A DNA stretch of 64,000 nucleotides, from assembly GCA_032718565.1 (NCBI GenBank), contig JAVGVS010000013.1, forward strand, positions 957,407 to 1,021,406. Reading direction: 5' to 3'. The DNA is from Distichodus sexfasciatus (Eukaryota > Chordata > Actinopteri > Characiformes > Distichodontidae). The position numbers were made by a program, and so were the translations under genes. Position 1 is the first letter of the stretch. Every line of letters starts with the position of its first letter. Of this stretch, positions 24,627 to 38,229 are shown piece by piece. Under the pieces are notes generated by a model that was not told the DNA's origin, did not search any database, and worked only from the letters and a program-made list of their open reading frames with translations.

Positions 24627-26369
24627 GTAAGGCCCGATCTTTCCAACTCCAGCTGAGGAGGGGGGAGGGGAGGCAATGGGGGGGAGAGGGATGGAGAAGG
24701 GGGATGAAGAGGGTTGAGGGTCCTATAAAAGAGCGATGGGGGCTTTAGAGAGAAATGTTTATTTCTCTAGAGCACTGAGAATCTTTTTTAACTTCCTATA
24801 TATGTGACTGCTAGTGGACAAATAACACAGTTTGGCTGTTTCAAGACCAGCGTTTTTTCCCACTTGCTCCTTCATCACATTAACTTAAGGTTTTGGGGGA
24901 ATCCGACTTCATTTAGCTCATTTTTTCACCCCCGCTGCCCTCACTCTGGAGGATTTCTAGAGTTGGCTGGAATTCCCTGATAAATTAGCCCTGATTCGGT
25001 TAATCTGGTCAAGTGACAAAAACATGTTTGGTCCCCGTAGGGCCTGTGGGGGAGAGTAACAGGACCGCCATGAGTTTTAGCACACGTGACCATGGACTGC
25101 CACACACAACAACTCCACCACACACACACTCACAGAAGAATGCTATCAGATAGGGCTATTTTTCAGGCCGAGGGGAGGGCCGGGGGTGGCAGGTGCAGGT
25201 GTCAGGTTGCACGGAGAGGTGTGGTTAAGGGGTAAAGGGGGCAGATCAGGCAGTAAATCTGTTTTTGGAGGAGTGAGGCTCCAGATTTGAGCAGGACTGA
25301 GTGGGACGGCCAGGTTTGGGGCCTGAAGCCTGGAGTTGGGCATGTAAGAGTAGGCCTGAGGAGGTGCAAACACAGCTGCTGATGTGGTTCAATTGACGGC
25401 AGCAACATATGAACATTGGAAAGTTGGAGAGCTTCTGGCTGGCTATAATTAAACAGACAATTAAGAAATAAGAATGATGCATGTAGATGTTGTAAACTGA
25501 TCCATAACAAGTTCGGGCTTTTTATTTCTTTTTCCACAAAAAAAATCTCGGTTGAGGCATTTCATGTTTTTAGAGTCAGACTTGTTTTGATCAGAACCTC
25601 TCCACTTCGTTAATGCTAAGAGGTGTTTCTCTCTTGAGTTTTCTCGTTTTTCCATCGTTATCTAGGCTAGTGAGGAGCGAGGAGTAACAGGCTTGTAAGG
25701 CAGAACGGGCCATAGTATTGCTCATATCGTTATCCCATCTCGCGCTTACAAACTCGGTAACGTTTTCATCCATATTTGACTTTGTTGCATCAGCCGCGGC
25801 TTTCAGACAGGTACAGTACGCGCCAGCTACCTCGGCTGAATTTAAATCCTCACCCAAGTTAGGCTGTGCTTATGTAACTGGGGTAGGTAACTCCCATGGC
25901 GGAAAACCAAGCACTCTGCACACGCGTGGAGCCGTTTGATTTTTTTTAAGCCACGCTAAAGCACAGACACCGAGGACATGTAGCGTGTGGAATGGAGTAA
26001 AGGCAGCTGTTTTAAAACGCTCTCCAGCCTACAGGCTCTGGAGGACGACTCCATTCCCCGCACAGTCTCCGTAATCTGCTCCTACACCAAAGACGTCGGG
26101 AACGAAAACGAGAAGAGAACCCGTCCAGACCTATTGAGCGGGCCTAGTGTTTTTTTTTTTTTTTCTGAAAGTGCGTGGGGGTGGTGGGGGGAGAAGGGAA
26201 AAAAGGACGAGAAAAAGTTCATCGCCATGTTTGAAGGCAAATCTTTGTAAAATGTCTTTGATATTCCAACTTTTATTTTAAATGAGGCTGAGTTGTTTGT
26301 GCGCTTTGAACGGGTGGCACTCTGGCTTTGATGGGCATGGCTAATGATATGCATGCCTCTGCCTGAAAA

Positions 26370-26530
26370 TGGCTAAAAGTATATTTTAACACATCAAAAT
26401 AAAGCACTTTAAAAAGCATTAAAATGAGCCGTGTGATTAATAATTCAGCCGTACCTGTGGTGCCGGAGAAGACGCCGCTTCGCATTAGGATCCTCGCATC
26501 TCTCTCTGAAAGGCGCTGCAATTTGATACA
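26370..26530. promoter_or_regulatory. candidate conserved non-coding element
   Basis: TTAACACATCAAAATAAAGC and GATTAATAATTCAGCC in a repeat-free block of intron A-B. Confidence 0.27.
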
Positions 26531-29159
26531 AGAATCTTCAATTCCTTCCCTTCCCCCTGTCAGTCGCTAATCACCAAATGAGTGTGTTTCTGTGTTTTCA
26601 CAAAAGAAAAGATGTGCTTGCATATGAAAAATTCACGGCCTTCCCAGCAGCTTATTAGAAACACTTAGTTAAAAATAGCATGTGCATTAGGGGAGCCAGG
26701 TCTAGGGTGCCGTTTGATGTCTGAAGAAAGGTGGGAAGGGGGAGGAAGTGCGGTGGTATGTGTGTGAGTGTGTGTGCGTAGGTAGGGAGTTAGGGAGGTA
26801 GGCAGTGTGGGTATAGCGGAGGTGAGAAACCTGGCAATGTTGTGATCTCACATACTGGTAGTTTAATGGAAGCCAGACATCGTTCCTTCCTTTTTTTTCT
26901 ATTTATAACCCACGCTTTTTTTCCTCTTTTGACGGACATGAGTGGTGCGCCAGAGCTCAGAGGAAGGGGGCTTCTTAACCTCGGCCGGCGCTGAAGCAGG
27001 AAGAACGCGTTTAGTAAACAGAGGCACTCCTGTTTTGGCTGGAGCCATGTCTGAGAATCTTTACCCTCCCTCTCCCCTGACTTCAGGCCTGCTCGGACAC
27101 GGCGACGTCGGCCAACCTGTTATTTAGCCGCAGGTTCGGGCCGATTCCACTGCGGCAAACGCCGTTATTAAGATTAGCCAAGTTTCTTCCTCTTCTTCCT
27201 TTGTCGCAGGAACCTTGCTGGCTGCTAAGACGCCGGGCTGCTACGCACATGACAGCCGCTGTCAGGTAGAGAGCATTAGCGCCGGGGCCTGGGGAAAGGG
27301 GGGGAGAGAGAGAGGGAAAGAGAGAGAAGGAAAGAGAGAGAGGGAGAGAGCAACGTCTTCCTATTTAAAGCTACTGTCAATCTGATGGCTCTTTTTTATC
27401 TGACACCGTTCCTCACAATTCATTAAAGGCATTTAGAAAGACATGAGAGAGAGCGTGCGCCGAGTGCGCATGTGTTAAGCGTGTCATCCGCTAAGAGAGC
27501 GCGTTTGTTTGTCTTCAAACACGCCGACACTTTCGAAACACGCAGATGTAGAAGGGGAGAGGGGCGGAGGGATCCTGCCATTATTATTTGCGGCGAGGGA
27601 ACGAGCAGGAGAGAGAGAGAGAGATGGAAGGAGGGACGGAGAAAGGCTATATTGGATTGTGCATTGAAATCATTACTTATTTAAGCCGTAAATATGGCGT
27701 TGGCAGGTTGTTGCGTTTTTTTAGCCACCTTCTCCACAAGCATTCGGCTGCTAGCGTCTACAGCGAGGTATGAAATATTTATATAACAGGACAGCACAGA
27801 GCCTTCTCCCCTCCCGCGCTAAGAGGAGGCGACCTTAGTAAAATGGAGGTGTGCGGCGGCTTGGACTGGGATCCCTGCCTTTATTAAAGCCGGAAATGGT
27901 GCGATAACGGTGCGGCGCAATCCACGGTAAAGGTTGTAGCGATAGGGAGCGAGGGAAGGGAGAGGTGGCGAGCAAAAAAGAGACGAGTGGCTTTGTTAAT
28001 ACACTTAAAGGCCCGGTGGAGCCACCGCAATGTGATTTGACGTGTTTCACATAAATATACAGGGAGAGTCGACTACCCGGCTCCTTCTAGATGGCGAGGC
28101 AGGGGTGGGTTTGTGCTCCTCAGCAATTGAGGTTCATGAATAATTCCTCCACGTTCCCCCCCCCGCCTGCTCACTCGTTCATTCTCTCTCCTAACCTCTA
28201 TGTCCCTGACTTTCACATTACTAGAGCTGGGGAGAGAGGGAGAGAGAGAGAGAGAGAGAGGGGGAGAGGGAGGGAAAACAATATTACAACACCAGGCATC
28301 TGCATTCTGACAAATTGGTGCCACATCTGTACTCTTCACATATTTACTTACATGTGGGAATCCGGGTGACTGGATACACAGGAGAGTGGTGGTGTGTTTT
28401 AAGGTTGTACAATATATATTTTTAGTATCTCATGGGGACTTCTGATGTTAAGATTTTTAAAACTCATCTACTAAAGTCTGATATATTTTACGCCAATTTT
28501 TAGGGTCCTTGCGTCAAGTTCAAGAAAGGATGGTTCACACTAAAATAAATACATAAAGCATTTTTTATAAGGGTTATATTATATTATTCATTTAGTTAGT
28601 ATAGTTTTATATATATAACAATTGCAAGGTCCATTTTTTGTGTGGACTGTTTACTAGTCATTAAGGAGAACTACATTTGAATCTTCTGGGGAAAATTGAC
28701 ATTTTTGTACTTTGTTCTAATCCAAATCAGAATTAAAATTGTTCTCAAATACAAGTAATTTGTCTCGATAGTTGGTGGTGAAACAGGTAAATTAAAAGAC
28801 CAAAAATATACAAGATAGTACAAATAAATAGGGTAGAGAATAATGATTATATATTAAATATTATTACATCTTAAAAATGAAAGAACTGTTTAAATTTAGA
28901 TTTGGAAAAAATATTATATATAGTTTTACATGTTTAAAAGGGGCGAGAAATAAAGGGTAGAGAGACAGGGTTTGGTGTAGAAGCAGCTTAGCCGGTGTAC
29001 TGGTTCTGCTGGTGTGCATTAGCCCCCCCTGCATGCAGAGAGTCGGTACTGCAGGCTGAGCTTTCTTCATCAAATGTACTTCATGACTCTGATGTCCGTC
29101 ACTGCGGGTTTTTTTTTTTTTTTTTTTTGAGCTGTTGCGAGGATCCTTGAGATCAAGTA

Positions 29160-29340
29160 ATGGGGAGTTATAATCACAGTAAATGTACCTGCTGTCTCAG
29201 TCGTCAGTAGACTATATTAATGGGACTTTGTAAATTGCTAATATAAAGAGCCGGCCTGTCAGTATTGTGCGGCTCATTTTAGCACGTCATTGCGTGAAGG
29301 CTTTGAGCTTAATTATTTATATGTGAAATTAAAAGAGAGG
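29160..29340. promoter_or_regulatory. candidate conserved non-coding element
   Basis: A repeat-free block right after a T run, with TATATTAATGGG, GCTAATATAAAG and CTTAATTATTTATATG words. Confidence 0.3.
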
Positions 29341-32271
29341 AGTCTGGGTTCTGAAGTCTGAATTTTTGTTTTAGTTCTGCACCACTGGCGTCTGTATTGT
29401 ATGAAAAGACAAGTTTGTGTATGCATGTTGAGCCTTTGAAGCCTGTCATCCATCAAATTAAAATGATATTTGTCTTTGAGACTAATAGAACGTAAATTGT
29501 CCTTGTTTGTCAGCCAAGTCTCTGAGAGACTGGTGTTGGAGTTTTACAGCTTATAGACTAATGGGCAAACCGGTGTGTGTGTGTGTGTGTGTGTGGTATG
29601 TCCTCCAAAGGTGAACCCAGACTCTGCTACATGCATAGACATCAGAAGATTAATAATGTGTCCACTAATTAATATCTCCTTCTAATTCCATCATTTTAAA
29701 TTTGGCTTTGTAGCTTTTGTGCCTGTGGGCCTACACTGGTGCCCCTTTTACCAAGAGGCTGGAAGTGTTTTTTTCCCCTTCTCCTTCTTCCTTTTTTTCA
29801 TTTAATGGGGGGTTATACACCAAGGATAGTACACTATGATGAGTCTCAATATGGACTTGCTTTGGCATGAGGCTTTCGTTGTAATTTTCTTTATTTGAAA
29901 TTAATTGATGCAGAGTAATTACCTGAGAAATATGAGGTGGATTGGAATATAACCCTCCATCGCTCAGGGCGCCAGAGCGGCCTGACGATTAAAAAGAGGA
30001 GAGGGGAAGAAGAGAGGGAGGGGAGGTGAAGAGTGAGATAATATTCCTTTTTTTTGTCTGCGTTCATATTAAAAGTGAGTGACTGCTTGTGGTGGGGGAG
30101 TTAAACCCACTCCTTGATATTAAAGGCCAAATTGGCAGGGGACCCAGGGCTGGTCTGCTCTATCTGTGAGCGGGGCCGAAAGGTGGAGCCATTTTGCCCC
30201 TGCCAGTCGTGTGGACATCCTTCTAATGCTGGTGGAGGTCGAAGGTTTGAATCCAGATCTTCGGTATCTCTTCGGTATGAGAGTGAGGAAGGACAGAGCC
30301 AGTCAGTCGCATTCGAACCTCTTACTATGTGACGCCCTGTTCCCTGGGTATTCACTGCCAGCTGGTTCTAAATTGGAGCTACTTGCCGTGTTCCTGGCAT
30401 TCATGCCAAGATAAACATTCTCTCCTCTTCTTTCATTGACCTGTCTTAAAGCACTTATCTACAGTGTTGTACTATACCAGTCAGTACTTTGATGTTCAGT
30501 ACACGTGGAACAAGTAGACCCAAGTTGCATAAAAGACCATAGTGTAGAGAAGAAAATAACTTTGACAACACAGATTGGTGCTGTCAAGAAAGGCAAAAAG
30601 CTAGCCTGGCTAGTTAGGTTAGCGGTATAGTTAGGTTAGGTAACCCCCATGGGCTTTAGAAGACCTTCTGAGATAGCCTAGCTATGTTGCTTTAACGTCA
30701 ACTGGCCTACTCTGGTTGCTCTTTTATGCCAAAACCACGCTTTTCAGCCTTCCCTAATTGCCCTGAAATCACAACACGCTCTTTTAATTGCTCCAGAGAA
30801 ATAAGTCTCTCAACACCACCAGTCCCCCATCCACCCACCCCGGCCCCCCTGCCCTGGCAGAGAAAAGCAGTCCAGCTCTAGGAGGTGAGAGATGGTGCCA
30901 AAGTCCAATTCGCTTACGGGACTCGGCAGCACAAAAGACCTTCCGTTTACGGAAAGGCCCCATGAATTAATAATCACCTAATTGACTCTTAAGACTTTCG
31001 CTCTCTCTCTTTTTTCGCTGGGGTTTCGCACTGTCAGTAGGGAAAGTGCTGCCGTTGTTGCTCCAAGTGCGAGAAGGTGTGAGGAGAGACTGGTGTTTAG
31101 GGGTGGCGGAGAGGTCAGGAAGCATGTTGTTGCACCACAGAGGCCTTTAAAAGGCCTCCAAGGGACAAGACCACATGCGTGTGATGATGCTGTCTGTGGT
31201 TCCAGCCGTGAACATCACACCTGTGGTTTTCCCACCTCTAAAACAAGGAGATTGAAAAACATGATTTCCTGGGTCCTTGATGCCTGTCAGTCGATGTTGA
31301 AAGTGAAAACAACCACAAACAGATTTTAATTGATGGGTAGTTTATCTTTAAGTAATGCCCATAATTTGGGTCAGTGTTTGACTTTCATTTCCAATCTTTT
31401 ATAAAGCCAGAATCGAGCCCTGTCATGAACCCAGCACGTACTCTCACCCTCGGTCCTGTGGGAGAGAAGGAGTTGAGAGAAACCCTTCTGTTAAAAGCTT
31501 ATGTTCTGGTCATGGTCTTGGTTAATGGATCTGACCTGCTCAGCTGCGTTCTCGGGCCATTCCAACTATGGCATGCTCACAAGCACCCCGTCTTCGCGCC
31601 GCATGAACCGACAGTCACCTCCTTCTCTGTTCATCAACCTTCCTTTTGTTCCAGTTTGCTCACTACAATAGCGCTTTCTGTGTTTTTCCGCCCGTCTCTT
31701 AGAGAGCAGAAAACGGGACAGGATCGCTGGACTTTAGTCACGGTGCTTTGAAGGCGGGAGTGTTTTTTTTTTCTTTTTTCCACCTCTTTCAGATGTGTGA
31801 TTTATCAGATTTATGGAGTCCTAACAGATCATTATGAGGTGATTCAGGACCCAAAGCTGCCTTCCCATTCCACCCAACCCCACCCTGACTGACCGAGGCC
31901 TCAGGCAGACAGCTGTTCTTGTGGCCTGCAGACATACAAAGCGGGGCTCTCTCAATTAGAAATGCGACACATTAAATAAATGGAGAGATTTCAATCTATA
32001 AATGTTCAGCTTATCTATAAAACGTCAGCTTCACGTTTATTTGACTCAGGCCTTCACGTTCTGCTCCCATATCACTGTAGGTACACCCAGTTAACCTGTT
32101 CCAGCTTGTTTAGTTGTTAGTTCTTTTTTAATCATGTCATGCCTGCAGACTCAGTCCTGTCAGAACATATGCTAACTGCCCTAACGATCTGACAGATGAC
32201 ACTGGGACCTGTTCCAGGTCTCTTTTGTCCATCCTTCAGCATCAGCCTCTTTGAGTGGGCACTCAAAGTGG

Positions 32272-32444
32272 TGCGGTGTTGGCGCAGTGGTCTAAGTGAC
32301 TGAAACGCTGTGTTGGTGATCATAAGATCCCAGGAACTACTGTTGGGGCCCCTAAGCAAGGAGCTTAACACCAAGTTGCTCTAGGAAGACACTCCCTGTA
32401 ATTAGGAAGCTGATCTGGATATTACCATCTGTTGTAAATGTAAA
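32272..32444 (+). mobile_element. tRNA-derived SINE copy
   Basis: The head GTTGGCGCAGTGGTCTAAGTG resembles a tRNA A box; GATCATAAGATCCCAGG is a decayed B box. The body AACACCAAGTTGCTCTAGGAAG and the tail ending in TGTTGTAAATGTAAAT match the other copies. Confidence 0.75.
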
Positions 32445-33167
32445 TATGGAGCGCCCTCAACATGGTGTAGCACCCAAAAGCGCCCTGCAAATGGTTTGGA
32501 AGAATGGAGGGATGAGAGATAAAGGAGGCAGACCAACAGAGAGTTTGAGGCAGGACAAGGTGGGTGATCAGGAAGTGGCAAGGGCAGTGGCGCCATGGAG
32601 CACAGAGGTTAATGGCAGCGAATGGGAGGCTCCTTTGTTTAACATTTCCTTTGTGTACTGTTGGATGTGTCTAATGGGATTGGCAGTGACTGGACGCTAA
32701 TAAGGGCGCCTGGGCTGGTGCAGTGACTCTGTGGGAGCTGAAGCAGGCCTGCGCTGCCCAAAGCAGGGGGCCCCCACTGAGCCCAGCATTCAGCTGCCCC
32801 TGCCCTGATTGGAGCTGACACTTTAATGTCTGCTGAAGGAGTGTGGTCAGCCCAGCTTAACCTGACCCCCCTCCACCCCTTATACACACACCCCTTACAC
32901 ACACACACACAGAGTTCCCGTGCTCTCAATTTACCCTTCCAGGACTGGACAAATCAGGCCAAATTTAACTCTTTATGGCCTCGTTAAGGTCCTGTGAAAG
33001 AGAGAAAGGGCATCTTCACACTTGATACTTTCCACCAAGGCCTGGACACTCAGCTGCTCCACATGGTTCCTCTGTGGCTCCGAGAGGATTTAGCTCCTTT
33101 ACGAGTGGCGACTCATGCGAGTATTTTTACTCGGTTCTCCTGTTTCTTTCTGTTGGGGCGCTTCTTG

Positions 33168-33200
<33 letters not shown>

Positions 33201-34598
33201 GTATGTCCCTATCTGTACCTGACACAATATCTCATTTTCTTTTTCTTCCTTTCTGATTCTGTCTCTACCTGTTAGACACACTCTATCTTCTCTAACTTAC
33301 AGACACTCTCTCTCATCTCTCTCTATGACAAACACTCTTCCTTTTCTGTCCACCTTTCTTCGGATTTTCTGTCTCTGTGTCATTGTCTCTGTCTCCCCCT
33401 CTCTCTCTCATTCTCTCTCTCTCCCCATCTGCTTAGGAGCAGGCGGTGTGAAGTTTGCCGGTTAGCTGAGCGATGAGCTCCTTGTTATGTGGCCTTGCTC
33501 TGTGGAGACAGCGGAGAGGCTGCAGTGCATTGTTAATGGCCGTGCAGGTTGCATTAAAAGGATTAGCCGCTTGTAATGTTCTGCCGGCTAGCAGAGCACA
33601 TTAGAGACTTCAGTGACAGTCTGTGGCTAGCACAATGAGGGATTCGCTTTAAGATTTGCAAGCACCTGCCAATTACTGCCCTTTCCACTCTCCCACATCC
33701 TTTGTTCAACAAAGCGTGCCCAAGGCTCGGGCCACCACAGCCAGACTGTTTCATGCTGATAGTAATGGCTTATATCTGCCCTTTTAACATAGCAGATCTT
33801 CGGCTTTGTCTTGCTTGTAGCCACTTTCTATCACTGCTGTCCATAACGGCTCAGGTAATGGGGCATAGGTCTGGAATCCGAGTCCATCATCTCGTTCACA
33901 CATAGATTTCTTTCTTACAAGCACATATTTTTTACTAAATGCCTCCTTCTTGTGCACACTTTCTTCTGTGAAAGTTACCAAAGAAGCAGGAATGTGGTGA
34001 AACATCCCATGCCTAGATTAAGGAATACGCAGACTGCTCAGAGGGGTAATATGCTATTCTGGCGTGAAGTAAAAATAGGCTAATAAAAAGTACGGGGGGG
34101 TGAGAATTTGAAGAACAGAACCAGGAAAGATGTGTCTCTCTTACCTTAATAAAGTCTGATGAGGCTGCGGGCGAAGGCGCCTCTCGTTGGGCGAACCCTT
34201 CTAGCGAATCCGCACTTCAAAAAGCCTCGCCGAAAGAGAGAGAGAACGCTGAAGCTGCACGCTGTGGCAAACGAATGTTTTGATTAGACGTCTGCGCTGG
34301 CGTCTGATGTCCTAAAGATCCAACATGGAGGGAGACAGGCAGTCAGACCGCCCGTGTCGCTTCTCTCAACGGTGGCATGGGAGGAGCAGTGGAAATGTTG
34401 TGCTGGGTTGGAGGGGGGAGCAGAGTGGTTGAATTGATCAACTCCTGGCCTGCCTACATTCTCGCAATGATACCTTGTAACGTGTTTGAGATATAAACCT
34501 TCTAAAGCCCTTTGTTCATTCAGCTATAACCTGCCAACTCTGTAGCTAGTCCTAACTCAGACGTACCTTCTCTTTCCTCTATGTTTGTGTGTGTATAG

Positions 34599-34753
34599 CA
34601 GCAGCGGCAACAGCAGCAGCACCCTGCCTGTCCGAGAGGGATCAAACGGAGTCGCCGATACCCTCCAAGAGGCCTCCTTCAAGGTCTGGGGTTTCGGAAA
34701 GTCCCCTCTCTTCCAAGCGTCCCAGGACGGCCGAGAAGAGCACTGGAGAGCAG
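34599..34753 (+). CDS. zfhx3: zfhx3 coding exon B (Ala/Ser/Pro-rich linker)
   Basis: This 155-nt exon has acceptor GTGTATAG at 34598 and donor GAGCAG|GTGAGA. It enters in phase 1, joining exon A to give Ala, and leaves in phase 0. It encodes an alanine-rich start (AAAATAAA) and then a basic, Ser/Pro-rich linker with two PSKRP/SSKRP-like repeats that could act as nuclear localisation or phosphorylation sites (inference). Its last residues, STGEQ, run directly into the finger MYQCPYC of exon C, as in mammalian ZFHX3. The CAG triplets at the exon edge provide several in-frame AG dinucleotides, so the exact 5' boundary may vary by multiples of three bases. Confidence 0.88.
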
Positions 34754-35232
34754 GTGAGAGAACATTTGTAGACATGTGGACAGCCATAGCAACACCCATG
34801 CTAACCTTTATGTTTCGGCATCTCACCTTTTTAAATCGTTTGTCTTGCAGCTCCTGAAGGCACATAGCAACTCATTATTCTTTCCCTGTTAATTAAGAAA
34901 ATATGCACAGGCTATTTTTGCAGCATCAGAGAGAAACTGGCCTTTTCACATTTTTTTCCAGAAGATTATTTTTTTTCCCCTCTCCCTTTTGCTGCTCTTG
35001 CATCACTAATTGCACAAAAGGTAGAAAATCAATATGAAATTTGACAGATCAGAGGCCTTTGATGTAAGTGCCAGCCCTGGCCGGATAACCCTCTACACGG
35101 GAGGGGCGAGCCGTACTCCATTACACCACAGCTCAGCTGCTCTTTTTGAGAGGCTAATAACCCATTCTGTCTTTCTCACTCCCTCCTTCTCCCTCGCTCT
35201 CTTCCCCTCTCTGTATTGCTCCGTCTTGGCAG
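34754..35232 (+). other. intron B-C (479 bp)
   Basis: A short GT-AG intron with a C/T-rich 3' end (CTCCCTCGCTCTCTTCCCCT before TTGGCAG). No other feature is visible. Confidence 0.9.
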
Positions 35233-35433
35233 ATGTACCAGTGCCCTTACTGTAAGTTCACGAACACGGACTTGAACCGGCTGAGGATGCACGTGATGAC
35301 CCAGCACTCTGTGCAGCCTATGCTGCGATGCCCGCTGTGCCAGGACATGCTCAACAACAAGATCCACCTGCAGTTTCACCTCACACACCTTCACAGCGTG
35401 GCCCCGGACTGCGTCGACAAGCTCATAGCCACC
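35233..35433 (+). CDS. zfhx3: zfhx3 coding exon C (two C2H2 fingers)
   Basis: This 201-nt exon (67 codons, phase 0 at both ends) is bounded by CTTGGCAG and ACC|GTGAGT. It encodes two back-to-back C2H2 zinc fingers: YQCPYC...H..TQH and LRCPLC...H..HLH, followed by SVAPDCVDKLIAT. The segment QHSVQPMLRCPLCQDML is nearly identical, from recall, to mammalian ZFHX3. In the family these fingers contribute to DNA or protein binding in the nucleus. Because the exon is a symmetrical whole-codon unit, skipping it would remove both fingers without a frameshift. The only intron upstream of it within 480 bp separates it from exon B. Confidence 0.95.
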
Positions 35434-35494
35434 GTGAGTGTCACTACCCAGCCACACAAAAAAAATCTTTTCTGAATTTCCTCATAGGGCGGGT

Positions 35495-35700
35495 TTAAGC
35501 GAAAGTGAGCATTTACTTGTTATGGTAAACACACCACAGCAAACACTGCACCACAACAAAATGCAACTTTAGCATTGCACACGTCAATCCAGGAGTAGTG
35601 GACAGTGCCTGGGGAGCTGTTCCTTGCCTATGGGTATCTTTACCAGTCTGGGATTTGGGACATCTGCAACATTTTGACTTGTCTAGTGTGGTCAGCCACA
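35495..35700 (+). repeat. dispersed repeat family B, copy 2
   Basis: Shares with copy 1 the ordered words TAAACACACCACAGCAAACAC, GCACCACAACAAAATGCAAC, GTGCCTGGGGAGCTG and CCTTGCCTATGGGTA. It lies in the intron just after exon C. Confidence 0.6.
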
Positions 35701-36475
35701 AGTTCTTTTCAGACTTATCTTTAAAAAAGTTGTCTTGTGTTGCCAAAATGATGAGACAATTTTGACAAATTCTACGAGCATTTGCTCCTGACCTTCTGCC
35801 CCAAATGCAACATCGCAGCCTGATTGCATGAAAACTTTAAGATTATACTAGTATATCAGTTTGACGCTGCTAGGGCAAATGTCATGGCTTTAGTCTTTAG
35901 TAGCTCTCATCCCCCCAACAGCAGGAGTAGATTTTAATTAAAACCCCAGTGTCCTGGCCATCAGTGGGCAGTGCAACACACAAGGCCTCCGTACTCCAAT
36001 CTTTTGTCTATCTGTAAAGAAGTCTGTGTGCTCTTGCACAACCCCGACTTCCCCCTCTGTCGCTCCAGCCTCTACTCAGCATTTGGGAGCAGGGCTGAGC
36101 CCGGCTATGTGACAGTGACTCACCGCCTCTCGTTTTTTAGCAAGAGCGGAGGTTCTCAGTGCTGTCTCCTTCCCTTCTAATTGATGACATTTGAGGCTTA
36201 ATCAAAACACAAACACAAACTCTTAGTTGCCAAATGGCTCCCAGCTGTCCTGTTGACTCAGCGCCAGTCATATGTGACGGGAAGGAGGGGGGCGAAAGGT
36301 TTGTGACGGCCAGGCGATGATCTGCCCAGGCAGTTTTTTTCCCCCCCAACGTGCCTGCTGCTCGACGAGCCTTTTCTCTGTTTTATTGTGTTATCAGGGT
36401 TGTTTCAGTGAGGAGAGAGAAATGGAGAGAGAGAGAATGCAGAGGGACATTGTTGCTCTCACCTGACAATTCTGT

Positions 36476-36700
36476 TGTTACTTAGATAAGCAGTCCCTCT
36501 CCTGCCTTGACATTCTTACCGTTCCGTTGATCGCTCCAGAGCTATTCAAAACACGCTCTCTCCAATCATTAATATATTCACATAATTGGGACACAGATGA
36601 ATTGAAATTTAATGAATAGGATTTTTTGCCTCCCCACTCTCTAATGTAACGCAAGCACAGACAATGCAAATATTATTCTCGGGATGTACTCGGTGACTTG
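36476..36700. promoter_or_regulatory. candidate conserved non-coding element
   Basis: Contains CAATCATTAATATATTCAC, TTTAATGAATAGG and ATGCAAATATTATTC (octamer ATGCAAAT) in intron C-D. Confidence 0.3.
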
Positions 36701-38072
36701 CCAGCCTCGGTCTCAGGTGCGTCTCGGAATCAGCAATGCTATAGTGAATTTGTGAATACAAGGGATCCGACCTCGTGATGTTAAAACTAACCCTGCTGCA
36801 TCTTGCATTGACTTTTTTGCCAACTGGAATTGACATCATTCTTTGCTGTGTGATACCCATGGCACAGACTGGCACATGAAAGCGCATTATGCCATCTTTT
36901 AACCGATTTTATTCTTTATCTTAAGCACTGAGGGCTGCATTTTATGTATGCAAGCTACTGTATAAGTAGTAGAAGCAAGTCATTAATCAGTCAGAATGTT
37001 ATTCGAATGAATCAGATGAAGCCCCAGACTGCAGTGGATTTTAAATGGTAAATTGAACAAAATGAGTAAAGACTTTAACTCTGAGCTTAACCTGGATGTC
37101 ATTGTCTTTTTTAGCAATAAAAAATGTGGCACATAACTTGTCACTGTTAAGTATTGAATGTAGTTTTCTGCCTTACCTTCAAAAAAAGCAGGGGGGTAAA
37201 GTTCATCAAGTAAGTTCTGGACAGCTGACCATTTAAAATCCCCTGCAAACTGGCACTCAATTGGTCTGCCTGCCTAATTGAGGCGCTAGAATGATTTTCA
37301 CATCTCTGCCATTTGCACGAGGCATTTCTTTTAGTTTGGTGACAAAGATACCTCACGGTTTTCTGGCCTATCCCTACCATGGACATTCTTTCATATAAAG
37401 CAGTAAAACTTACATCATCTGTTTTAACTTATTTGCTACCAGCTCTGTAATCCAAGGCCTCGTCCATCTGCCACCTCCTCGTAAGTCCTTTGAGGCAAGT
37501 CACCTTGTTCAGTTGCACTCCCCATCAGCACAACAGTGGACCATTATTACATCGCCTTTATGGCTCTGTTGTTTTTTTTTCTCCTGAACTAGCGGTGGCG
37601 AAATAATTATGTTTATGCTTTGCCTGTGGAGCCGAATTGCTTGCTGGCCAATCACTCAAAGAAACGGTGCCTCTGAATGCTGTTAAACCATCTTTACTCC
37701 CTCGCTGGCACGCAAATGGCGAACACATTATTAAGGCCAGGTAGCAATATTTTCTCCTTTTATAGAGATGGTAATGCACTGGGCCCGCTACAAGAGTGGC
37801 ACATGGTAGAAACAGAGCTAATACAATGCACATTAAAACCAGCTCCTTTTTACAAGTAGAGAGAGATGAAGAAAAAAAAGCTATTCCATCCCCTTTTCAT
37901 GTGTCAACCAGGCATGAGCTCTTAATGAATTTTGAAATGGGTGAATTTTATGTGTGTGTGTGTGTGTGTGTGTTTGTGGATCCGACATGAAGATGCACTC
38001 TCTCCTTTTGTGTGGCATCTCTCTCTCTCCTTCCCTCTCTTGTATTCCATCTACCTCACTCTTTTCCTTGCA

Positions 38073-38103
<31 letters not shown>

Positions 38104-38229
38104 ATCTCACATCCTCATCCTCACCCACACCCTCACCATTCCTCCCCTTTCCTTCCTATCCCGCTCTCTCTCTCCCTCACTCTCCCTCCTTCTCTCTTTC
38201 ACTCTGTGTCTCGTTTTCTGTCTGTCTTA

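Larger units (their letters stand above)
24627..34598 (+). other. intron A-B (about 10 kb)
   Basis: GT-AG intron between exons A and B. It holds purine-rich GA tracts (27300-27352, 28230-28262), an AT-rich block (28380-28960), a 20-odd-base T run (29109-29129), a (GT)n run (29574-29596), a SINE (32272-32444) and a CT-rich region before 33430. I see no coding exon inside it. Confidence 0.85.

Noticed and set aside
30166..30420. Another SINE copy (GGTTTGAATCCAGA)
   Set aside because: A B-box-like word is present, but the body and tail of the SINE family are not convincing.
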